Shown: positions 1-6,516 of the stretch, piece by piece
Layout of the letters: the number at the start of each line of letters is the position of its first letter
Position numbering within the stretch: position 1 is the stretch's first letter
From: Bacteroidota bacterium
GTDB taxonomy: Bacteria > Bacteroidota > Bacteroidia > Flavobacteriales > Weeksellaceae
Direction of reading: 5' to 3'
DNA: 24,884 nucleotides
Assembly (NCBI GenBank): GCA_023399595.1
Contig: JAEWOR010000057.1
Location: 1 to 24,884, forward strand
Notes under the pieces: model-generated
The model's input: only the letters and a program-made list of their open reading frames with translations
Databases searched by the model: none
Told to the model about the DNA's origin: nothing
Program-made: the position numbers and the translations under genes

Positions 1-374
1 ATTTTATTGTAACTTGCTTTCAGGTTGTTCATATTATTTAACTAACTGGTAATTAATTAAATATACAAAATATTCTATTTTGGAACAACCTTTTTATATT
101 ACTCTTACAAATGCACTACGGGTTATATCTATATCCAATTAAAATTTTGAAAAAGATAATAAATTTAATTTGAGCATAAATATAATGTTTTGAGATATTC
201 AAGTAATTTAGTTATATCAATTCTGAAATTAACATAGTTTGTTTTTAAATCAATTTTTGAAGAATATAATTTTGATCCTTTTTAATTTAAATATTTCAAA
301 AATGAAGATTAAATTATATTTAAACAACGTCAAGACTTTATGTAGATAAATTATAAGTTGAAATTTTGCAAAAA
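1..374. other. Gene-free AT-rich stretch
   Basis: No convincing open reading frame, RNA gene or repeat was found in this very AT-rich stretch. Scattered matches to TAnnTTTG occur, as expected by chance at this base composition, and none is followed by a plausible coding start. It probably holds the upstream part of the spacer between the minus-strand tRNA transcription unit and whatever lies left of the window. Confidence 0.6.
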
Positions 375-400
375 AAGCGCCAACTGTCTTCAGTTGGCGC
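369..400 (-). terminator. Rho-independent terminator of the tRNA-Arg unit
   Basis: A perfect 10-bp inverted repeat (GCGCCAACTG at 377-386 and CAGTTGGCGC at 391-400) encloses the 4-nt loop TCTT. Read on the minus strand it is followed by a run of T (the A run at 369-376). It lies 14 nt past the tRNA 3' end, so it ends a one-gene tRNA transcript. Confidence 0.9.
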
Positions 401-414
401 CATTTGGCTATGTG

Positions 415-488
415 TGACCTCGACAGGATTCAAACCTGTAACCTTCTGAGCCGTAATCAGATGCGCTATTCAGTTGCGCCACGAGGCC
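415..488 (-). tRNA. tRNA-Arg, anticodon ACG
   Basis: The minus strand folds into a full 74-nt cloverleaf. The acceptor stem is GGCCTCG with CGAGGTC (one G-T pair). The D stem is GCGC/GCGC, the anticodon stem TCTGA/TCAGA with loop TTACGGC, and the T stem ACAGG/CCTGT with loop TTTGAAT. The discriminator base is A and no CCA end is encoded. The anticodon ACG reads CGN arginine codons after A34 is converted to inosine. The gene has its own promoter and terminator, so it appears to be transcribed alone. Confidence 0.95.
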
Positions 489-503
489 TTGTATTTCGGT
501 TTG

Positions 504-534
504 CAAATATAGCACTTTTTTCTTTTCTTTGAAA
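504..534 (-). promoter_or_regulatory. Bacteroidota-type promoter of tRNA-Arg
   Basis: On the minus strand TATATTTG (504-511) matches the Bacteroidota -7 consensus TAnnTTTG perfectly. Exactly 19 nt upstream is TTTC (531-534), a 3/4 match to the -33 TTTG. The -7 element ends 15 nt before the tRNA 5' end, which fits a short precursor leader. The -33 element is one base away from the start codon of the divergent gene at 536. Confidence 0.75.
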
Positions 535-535
535 G

Positions 536-1585
536 ATGAAAGCGAATTTTCTTCTTTTATTTACCTTATTTTTCTTAATTGCTTGTAAACAAGAGCAAAA
601 AAATGAAGGTAATTCTTCTTGGCAAGTCATTTCTCAAAATCTGAAATTTTTAGAAACCACAGATCAGATAGAGCTACAATCGGGTAAGTTTTCTTATAAA
701 ATTCCCAAAAAAACATTACCATTTAAGAAAATTATTGTACTAAATGCTAGTTTAATAGGCTATTTGTCAACATTAAATGCGGAAGATTTTTTAATAGGAG
801 TTTCTAGTCCAGAGTATATTTATTCAGAAAAAATTCATGCTTTAATAAAGTCTGGTAAAATTCAGAATGTGGGAAATGAACAGAAATATGATGTTGAAAA
901 AATAATCGCTTTACAACCAGATTTAGTGATAACCAATTATATCAGCAGTTTCGAAAACATTTACAATACGTTAAAATCTAATGGCGTTCAAGTAATCTTT
1001 TTAGATGAGTTTACAGAACAAAATCCATTAAAAAAATCAGCCTATTTAAAGGTTTTTGGAAAGTTTTTAGAAATGGAAAAACAAGCTGAAAAGTTGTATT
1101 CAGAGATTGAAAATAATTATGTTACCACTCAAAAATTAGTGGTTATAGAACAATCTCAACCTATTGTAATTTCTAATAATATGTACGGAAATATATGGTA
1201 TATGCCAGGTGGAAAAACGGCTGTTGCTCAATTTATTAATGATGCAGGAGGGAATTATATTTTAAAGAACAATAATGAAAGTAAAGCAGTAAATATGAAC
1301 TTTGAGGAAGTTTTTGCGCTGTCTCAAAATGCACAAATTTGGGTAAATGCTGGAAATCAACACTCAAAAAAAGAATTATTGGCTACAAACCCCAATTATT
1401 CAAGAATGAATGTTTTTCAGAAGGGAAAGATTTATGGAGTAAATGGACGTCAAAGAAATAAAAGTAACGACTATTTCGAGAGTGGAGTGGTACGAGCAGA
1501 TTGGGTTTTGAAAGATTATGTAAAGATTTTTTATCCTCAACTTTTACCAAAACATGATTTGATTTATATGCAAGAAATACAATAG
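536..1585 (+). CDS. BtuF-like ABC-transporter substrate-binding lipoprotein
   Basis: 349-residue lipoprotein. A hydrophobic signal peptide ends in the lipobox LIAC with C17 as lipidation site. The body looks like a helical-backbone metal-receptor binding protein (BtuF/TroA-like), with a first lobe motif around residues 66-90 (VLNASLIGYL...LIGVSS) and the characteristic GN...YDVEKIIALQPDLVI segment at about 113-132. Such proteins present cobalamin, heme or ferric siderophores to an inner-membrane ABC transporter. The ligand cannot be told from sequence, and no permease or ATPase gene is adjacent. The cobalamin adenosyltransferase at 21837 gives only distant support for a B12 role. The start is fixed by the signal peptide. 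TTTCTTTG, one base off the -7 consensus, ends 4 nt before the ATG. Confidence 0.85.
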   Translation: MKANFLLLFTLFFLIACKQEQKNEGNSSWQVISQNLKFLETTDQIELQSGKFSYKIPKKTLPFKKIIVLNASLIGYLSTLNAEDFLIGVSSPEYIYSEKIHALIKSGKIQNVGNEQKYDVEKIIALQPDLVITNYISSFENIYNTLKSNGVQVIFLDEFTEQNPLKKSAYLKVFGKFLEMEKQAEKLYSEIENNYVTTQKLVVIEQSQPIVISNNMYGNIWYMPGGKTAVAQFINDAGGNYILKNNNESKAVNMNFEEVFALSQNAQIWVNAGNQHSKKELLATNPNYSRMNVFQKGKIYGVNGRQRNKSNDYFESGVVRADWVLKDYVKIFYPQLLPKHDLIYMQEIQ

Positions 1586-1600
1586 TCAAGGAGAAATTAG

Positions 1601-1608
1601 TATTTTTG
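1601..1608 (+). promoter_or_regulatory. Candidate -7 promoter element of mtgA
   Basis: TATTTTTG matches TAnnTTTG and ends 16 nt before the mtgA ATG, in the 39-nt gap after the preceding stop codon. No clear -33 TTTG is visible at the usual spacing. Confidence 0.5.
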
Positions 1609-1624
1609 CGGCAGTATTTTTATT

Positions 1625-2269
1625 ATGTGGAAAAAGATTAAGAAAATCATTTTTATCATTATTGCACTCAATGTGCTGTTTATTATTTGGGGAAGATTTT
1701 TCAATCCACCTATTACCATTACCCAATTGGGTGGACTTTTTCAATACGGAAAATTAGAAAGAGATTATATTTCTTACGAAGAAATGGGATCTAATGTGAA
1801 AAAAGCAGTCGTCGCTTCTGAGGATCAGAAATTTTTCAATCATAATGGTTTTGATTATAATGCGATTGAAAAAGCCATTAAACATAATGAAAAAGGCAAA
1901 AAAATTCGTGGAGGAAGTACTATTTCTCAACAGACTGCAAAAAATATTTTTCTTTGGCAAGGTAGAAGCTGGATTAGAAAGGGTTTAGAAACTATTTATA
2001 CTTTTATTATTGAGAAAGTTTGGAGTAAGGATATTATTCTGGAAAGATATCTTAATTCCATAGAAATGGGACAAGGAGTTTTTGGCGTGGAAGCTGCTGC
2101 GGAATATTATTTTAATAAAACTTCTAAGGATTTATCTAAATCTGAAGCTGCATGGATTGCAGTAATACTGCCTAATCCGAAGAAATATGATCCTAAAAAT
2201 CCATCTTCTTATTTAAGGAAAAAGCATAATTGGGTGATGCGACAAATGAACCATATAAGTTTGAAATAG
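1625..2269 (+). CDS. mtgA: Monofunctional peptidoglycan glycosyltransferase MtgA
   Basis: 214-residue GT51 glycosyltransferase that polymerises lipid II into glycan strands at the outer face of the inner membrane. One N-terminal membrane anchor covers about residues 7-23. GT51 motifs are clear: EDQKFFNHNGFD with the catalytic glutamate E66, GGSTISQQTAKN at 96-107, RKGLE at 118-122, and the block ILERYLNSIEMGQGVFGVEAAA, which is typical of MtgA rather than of a bifunctional PBP. No transpeptidase domain follows, and the length fits the monofunctional family. It sits 39 nt after the binding protein and 13 nt before the next gene, but both it and that neighbour have their own -7-like elements. 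No glycosyltransferase key residue is missing. Confidence 0.95.
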   Translation: MWKKIKKIIFIIIALNVLFIIWGRFFNPPITITQLGGLFQYGKLERDYISYEEMGSNVKKAVVASEDQKFFNHNGFDYNAIEKAIKHNEKGKKIRGGSTISQQTAKNIFLWQGRSWIRKGLETIYTFIIEKVWSKDIILERYLNSIEMGQGVFGVEAAAEYYFNKTSKDLSKSEAAWIAVILPNPKKYDPKNPSSYLRKKHNWVMRQMNHISLK

Positions 2270-2277
2270 TATCTTTG
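2270..2277 (+). promoter_or_regulatory. -7 promoter element almost touching the start codon
   Basis: TATCTTTG is a perfect TAnnTTTG match. It begins one base after the mtgA stop codon and ends only 5 nt before the ATG at 2283, so the transcript would be leaderless or nearly so. Confidence 0.55.
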
Positions 2278-2282
2278 TCTCA

Positions 2283-4316
2283 ATGAAGTTTTTAAGATTA
2301 AACGCCACTAATTTCAAAGATGTTCTTAAAAAGTTTTTCTCTTTTAAGAATGAAACTCGTGCTCTAGAGCCTCTTGCGGAATTGTTAGGGAGTATAAAAA
2401 AGTCAGATTTTAGTGATTTTATTAATTACCTTAAACTGAATCCAGACCTTACTGAAAATTTTAGATATTATATTCATAATATTTTTCGAGGAAAACCCTT
2501 TAATTTATCCCTTACAGAAGCCAATATTCTTTCGGAAAATGCTTTTATTCCCGAGCTTAAAAAAAGAATTCTTAATAAAATATTACCTCCTGTAGAAAAC
2601 GAAGATACCGTTTGGTATTTAGTAGATAATGTTTGTTTACGTCCAAAAAAAGATTTAGAATATCTCCAAAATATTCCACCCAACGAATTGGATGATTTGT
2701 TCTATTTATTGGATATTTCAGATTTTGTAACTTCGGATAAAGTAAAACAAGAGCTTATTTTCTCCATGAATATTCTTTCTTGGCGTGTTACAGGAATGGC
2801 GATGGAAGTAGATGTGGTAAGAATGGCACCACAATACAGGAATTTGGATAACCCGTTTTTGGCCTTACAAAATGAGTTGGAAGCTTTAGCTGATGAACTT
2901 TCGGTAAATCCAGAACTTCAATTGCATTCAAAAGATAGTAGGTACAAACAAATCAAAATTTATATTGAACAATGTTTAGATTTTGTGAATATTGCATTCA
3001 AAAACTCTTCTAAATATGGTATTTCAGGAAAGATTAATCAATCTCTTCTTAAAATTCAACAGCAAGTTCAAAGAATTTATGAAATCCTGAAAATTTTGGT
3101 AATTGACGATGAGGAGGCCAAAGTGAGAAAATCTAAACAATTGGTTTTCAATATTCTCAATTACAAATCTCATAAAAATAATATTTCGGAATTGGTGAAT
3201 GATAGTACGAGATTAATCTCGCATCTTATCACCAATCACACTGCCGAAACTGGCACGCATTACATTACTTCCACCAGAAAAGATTATTTGCAAATGCTTT
3301 GGAAAGCAAGTGCAGGGGGAATTATTATTGGCGCCTGTAGTGTGTTGAAAATTTTGTACAGCGACCTAGAAGGAAGCGAATTTGGACATGCATTTATTTA
3401 TGCGATGAACTATGCGATGTGCTTCGTTATTATTTATTTAATGGGGTACACAATTGCGACAAAACAGCCTGCAATGACTGCAGCAACAATGGCTAAAGTC
3501 CTTTCCGACAAAAATAATGCGCAGAAAAATTATAAAGATTTTGCTCATTTTGTGTCTCGAGTATTCCGAAGTCAGTTTATTGCGTTTGTAGGTAACGTTT
3601 TTGTGACTTTTATTTCCGCGTTATTGGTGGTTTATGCGTTGGATGTATTGTTCAATTACAATTATGGTGTAGAAAAAGCGGATAAACTTTTCTTAAGCAT
3701 TGATATGTTTGAATCTAAAGCTTTGCTTCACGCTTCTATTGCTGGTGTTTTTCTATTTATTTCTGGAATTATTTCTGGAAATGTGGGAAACAACACGATT
3801 TTTCATCAAATTCCTAAAAGAATAGCAAAACATAAATTCCTGATTAACCTTTTTGGAGAGACGAGAGCAAAAAAACTTTCGAAGTTTTACGAGCGAAACT
3901 GGGCAGGAATAATGTCTAATTTCTGGTTTGGGGTATTTTTAGGAGTTACGGGACCTCTTGGAATTTTCCTTGGAATTGATATTGATATTCGACATATAAC
4001 CTTTTCAACAGGGTATTTTGGTGTAGCACTTTATGGAAAAGGGTTTACTATTGATGCATCTACTTTTTGGATCTCTTTTGTCACGATTTGGCTAATTGGT
4101 TTCTTCAATTTTGCAGTAAGTTTCGGGCTTTCAATGTTGTTGGCTTTCCGCTCCAGAAAATTAAATTTCGGACAAGTTGGAGATATTTTTAAAGCTATTT
4201 TTAAATATTTCTTGAAAAATCCATTCAGATTCTTTATTCCTTTAAAATCGGAATTAGATGAAAATGCGACGAAATTGGTAAGCGATTCTGTTCCTACAAA
4301 ATCTGCAGATCACTAA
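2283..4316 (+). CDS. SpecificRecomb-family (PF10136-like) integral membrane protein
   Basis: 677-residue protein resembling the family named 'site-specific recombinase' (Gcr type). Residues 1-340 are soluble and mostly helical. From about 343 on there are several hydrophobic membrane segments (about 343-358, 370-390, 432-455, 483-500 and more near 545-640). The family hallmark IATKQPAMTAATMA at 391-404 follows the second membrane segment. No serine- or tyrosine-recombinase catalytic motifs are seen, and the many membrane spans argue against a DNA recombinase, so the family name is probably a misnomer. The biochemical function is unknown. Its last 23 bp overlap tail-to-tail with the minus-strand DUF721 gene. 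Confidence 0.8.
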   Translation: MKFLRLNATNFKDVLKKFFSFKNETRALEPLAELLGSIKKSDFSDFINYLKLNPDLTENFRYYIHNIFRGKPFNLSLTEANILSENAFIPELKKRILNKILPPVENEDTVWYLVDNVCLRPKKDLEYLQNIPPNELDDLFYLLDISDFVTSDKVKQELIFSMNILSWRVTGMAMEVDVVRMAPQYRNLDNPFLALQNELEALADELSVNPELQLHSKDSRYKQIKIYIEQCLDFVNIAFKNSSKYGISGKINQSLLKIQQQVQRIYEILKILVIDDEEAKVRKSKQLVFNILNYKSHKNNISELVNDSTRLISHLITNHTAETGTHYITSTRKDYLQMLWKASAGGIIIGACSVLKILYSDLEGSEFGHAFIYAMNYAMCFVIIYLMGYTIATKQPAMTAATMAKVLSDKNNAQKNYKDFAHFVSRVFRSQFIAFVGNVFVTFISALLVVYALDVLFNYNYGVEKADKLFLSIDMFESKALLHASIAGVFLFISGIISGNVGNNTIFHQIPKRIAKHKFLINLFGETRAKKLSKFYERNWAGIMSNFWFGVFLGVTGPLGIFLGIDIDIRHITFSTGYFGVALYGKGFTIDASTFWISFVTIWLIGFFNFAVSFGLSMLLAFRSRKLNFGQVGDIFKAIFKYFLKNPFRFFIPLKSELDENATKLVSDSVPTKSADH

Positions 4317-4587
4317 TTTTTTCTTCACCAAATTTCTGTTGAAACTTTTGTAGATAAAAGGTTTTTCTCATTTTAAAATCATTCTTCAAGAGAGGCGATT
4401 TTATCCTAATAGAAATGCAATGGTCTTTATAATCCACCTTTTCAATCTCTTGAAATAAAGATTCATCCAAATAATCTTCTAAAAAATCCTTGACTTCAAA
4501 AGCCACTAATTTATCTTCAAAACCATAGATTTTAGCAAAGGATTTCACTAGTTCTGAGGATTGATATTCTCTTCTTTTTCTTCTCAT
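4294..4587 (-). CDS. DUF721 (DciA-like) protein downstream of recF
   Basis: 97-residue protein with the short compact layout of flavobacterial DUF721 proteins: a basic N-terminus (MRRKRREYQSSELVKSF), a YGFEDKL helix, then a region of about 60 residues ending in SPLLKNDFKMRKTFYLQKF and GEEKISDLQIL, matching the usual 'SAPLREEL...GEEVI' pattern. DUF721 includes DciA, a loader or activator of the replicative helicase DnaB. The assignment rests on this pattern and on its position after recF in the same direction, common in Bacteroidota. The spacer from recF is 69 nt and contains an 8-bp repeat tract. The 3' end overlaps the convergent gene by 23 bp. Confidence 0.75.
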   Translation of the reverse strand: MRRKRREYQSSELVKSFAKIYGFEDKLVAFEVKDFLEDYLDESLFQEIEKVDYKDHCISIRIKSPLLKNDFKMRKTFYLQKFQQKFGEEKISDLQIL

Positions 4588-4600
4588 TGGGGAATGTAGG

Positions 4601-4642
4601 GTTGTGAAGTTATAAGGTTATGAAGTTATAGAGTGATGAGGC
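4601..4642. repeat. Degenerate 8-bp tandem repeat between recF and the DUF721 gene
   Basis: Read on the plus strand, successive units are TTGTGAAG, TTATAAGG, TTATGAAG, TTATAGAG and TGATGAGG. The tract fills most of the 69-nt spacer that follows the recF stop codon. It resembles the 7-bp tracts elsewhere in the window in style, but not in unit sequence or length. Confidence 0.6.
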
Positions 4643-4656
4643 TATTAAAATATTAC

Positions 4657-5736
4657 TCAAATTTCAAATATTCGGCTTTCCTCATTAATTCTTCTCACCA
4701 CATTTTCTGTTCGTTCTAAGTGCGTATCTGTAATAAAAATCTGTCCGAAGTTTTCTTTGTTTACTAATTCAATTAATTGCGAAACCCTTGTGTCATCCAG
4801 TTTATCGAAAATGTCATCCAATAAAACAATCGGATTTTTACCAGTAAGTTTCTTAATTCTACTTATTTGAGCCAGTTTCAGAGCAATTAAAAATGATTTT
4901 TGCTGACCTTGAGAACCAATTTTTTTGATCAGATTTCCATTCATTTCGAACAGCAAATCATCTTTATGAATTCCTGCTGAAGTATAAGTGAGAAGTCTGT
5001 CTTTATCGATGTTTTCTTTCAATAAATCTGCGAAATTTTGTTGATGCAAATGGGATTGATAACTTACTTCCACTTTTTCTTTTCCACCAGAAATAATGGT
5101 GTAAAACTCCTGAACCACAGGATTTAGCTTATCTATAAAATCTTTTCTTTTATTGTAAATCTGCGTTCCAAACTTAGAGATGGGATCATCATAAATCTCT
5201 AGAGAATCTATATCAAAAGTTCGGTTTTTAGCAAAATATTTCAGTAAAGCATTTCTCTGTTGAATAGTTTTTTGATACTGAATTAAGGAAAAAAGATATT
5301 CAGAATCCGTTTGAGAAATCATCGCATCCAAAAACTTCCTTCTGCTTTCTCCAGAATCCGAAATTAAGTTAGAATCGTATGGAGAAATCATCACAGAAGG
5401 CAAATAACCGATATGATCGGCTAATCTTTCGTAGGTTTTATCGTTTTTCTTGATGATTTTTTTACTTTCCTTAGCTTGAAGAATTTTAATGATATCTTCA
5501 TTATCCTCCTCAGAAATTAAGGCTTCAATCCTAAAGAAATCTTCATCAGTTTCAATATTGTTGAGATCGCTATTTCCTAAAAAACTTTTCCCAACTGAAA
5601 GATAATGCAAAGCGTCTAAAATATTGGTTTTTCCAACACCGTTATTCCCTACAAAACAATTGATTTGAGGGGAAAATTCAAACGATTTTTCAGGATGATT
5701 TTTAAAATGAAGTAATGAAAGTTTTCGGATTTTCAT
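4657..5736 (-). CDS. recF: DNA replication and repair protein RecF
   Basis: 359-residue SMC-like ATPase, the normal RecF length. RecF binds gapped DNA and, with RecO and RecR, helps load RecA. All ATPase elements are present: Walker A GNNGVGKTN at 30-38, the ABC signature GSQGQQKSFLIALKLAQ at about 274-290, and Walker B PIVLLDDIFDKLD at about 302-314, followed by a D-loop/H-loop region ending FITDTHLE. The N-terminus KLSLLHFKNH is typical and fixes the start. The gene lies 9 nt after the stop of the UbiA-like gene, so the two are probably co-transcribed, with the DUF721 gene following. Confidence 0.97.
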   Translation of the reverse strand: MKIRKLSLLHFKNHPEKSFEFSPQINCFVGNNGVGKTNILDALHYLSVGKSFLGNSDLNNIETDEDFFRIEALISEEDNEDIIKILQAKESKKIIKKNDKTYERLADHIGYLPSVMISPYDSNLISDSGESRRKFLDAMISQTDSEYLFSLIQYQKTIQQRNALLKYFAKNRTFDIDSLEIYDDPISKFGTQIYNKRKDFIDKLNPVVQEFYTIISGGKEKVEVSYQSHLHQQNFADLLKENIDKDRLLTYTSAGIHKDDLLFEMNGNLIKKIGSQGQQKSFLIALKLAQISRIKKLTGKNPIVLLDDIFDKLDDTRVSQLIELVNKENFGQIFITDTHLERTENVVRRINEESRIFEI

Positions 5737-5745
5737 TCTTCAAAA

Positions 5746-6495
5746 TTACTTCAATAAAATGAGAAATAAAAAGGGTAATGCGGAGCAAGTTTCCACACCA
5801 AAAGAATAATAGGCGTCATTTCGGGAATTTTCCGAAAAATAAATAAAAATAAACGTGATGATTGTAGTTATAAAAAAAGCTAAAAAATAATCAGTTTTTA
5901 AATAGAAACCCGCTAAAACACAGCTTAAAGCAGTTAAAAAATAAGCTAAGAATTTTGTGTTTTGAACACCTATTAAATTAGGAAAAGTTTGCACGGTATC
6001 GTATTTCATATCTCGAATATCAAACGGTAAAACCAAAGCCGTAACGAATAAAAAACTAATAAAAAATATAGGAATATTAAAATCTGGAAGGGTAAGCCAT
6101 GCGTTCATTAATCCCCAAATCAAACCAACGTAGAAAACCTTTAACAAAGGGATTTTTCTGATATAAGTTTCTAAAAAAAAGCTATTGTATAAAAGTCCTA
6201 AAACCACTATCACAATCCATTTTATGAGTCGAATTTCATTGTGATTGTTAATAATTAAATATGCGGAGATAAGTCCCAAAGTAAAATTTAGAACCAAAAT
6301 GCTTTTAAAAAACTTTGTTTTTTGGAATTTGGTATAAATATAACCACTGAAATACGTGATGAAAATCAAAATAAGACTTGGAAAACGGAACGTGTTTTGT
6401 TCTAGCATGAAAAATACCGCAAAAAGAGTTCCCATTAAACTAACATAGATTTGACTATCTATTAGGTACTTTTTTAGTATTTTTAATGTATTCAT
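5746..6495 (-). CDS. UbiA-like polytopic membrane protein with one Asp motif missing
   Basis: 249-residue protein with about 8-9 hydrophobic segments. FDIRDMKYD gives D159, D162 and D166 in the DxxDxxxD spacing of the second Mg-diphosphate motif of UbiA prenyltransferases, followed by TFPNLIG as in that family. The first motif (NxxxDxxxD) expected near residues 48-60 is replaced by YFSGYIYTKFQK without acidic residues. So it looks related to UbiA by fold, but ordinary prenyl transfer is doubtful. It is divergently arranged to the alpha-2-macroglobulin gene and directly upstream of recF. TAATTTTG at 6500-6507 on the minus strand is its likely -7 element, only 4 nt before the ATG. Confidence 0.65.
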   Translation of the reverse strand: MNTLKILKKYLIDSQIYVSLMGTLFAVFFMLEQNTFRFPSLILIFITYFSGYIYTKFQKTKFFKSILVLNFTLGLISAYLIINNHNEIRLIKWIVIVVLGLLYNSFFLETYIRKIPLLKVFYVGLIWGLMNAWLTLPDFNIPIFFISFLFVTALVLPFDIRDMKYDTVQTFPNLIGVQNTKFLAYFLTALSCVLAGFYLKTDYFLAFFITTIITFIFIYFSENSRNDAYYSFGVETCSALPFLFLILLK

Positions 6496-6499
6496 TATT

Positions 6500-6507
6500 C
6501 AAAATTA
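6500..6507 (-). promoter_or_regulatory. -7 promoter element of the UbiA-like gene
   Basis: On the minus strand TAATTTTG is a perfect TAnnTTTG match, ending 4 nt before the ATG at 6495. It lies in the tiny gap between two divergent genes, so the promoter for the minus-strand unit overlaps the 5' end of the plus-strand gene. Confidence 0.5.
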
Positions 6508-6516
6508 ATGTATTTT

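Noticed and set aside
8..28. A third copy of the 21-bp element, from a TGTAAC match at position 8
   Set aside because: Only the first six bases agree, and there is no -7 box at 37 bp or gene behind it.
2283..4316. Mobile element carrying a site-specific recombinase
   Set aside because: The protein is a multi-span membrane protein without recombinase motifs, and no flanking repeats or attachment sites next to the tRNA were found.
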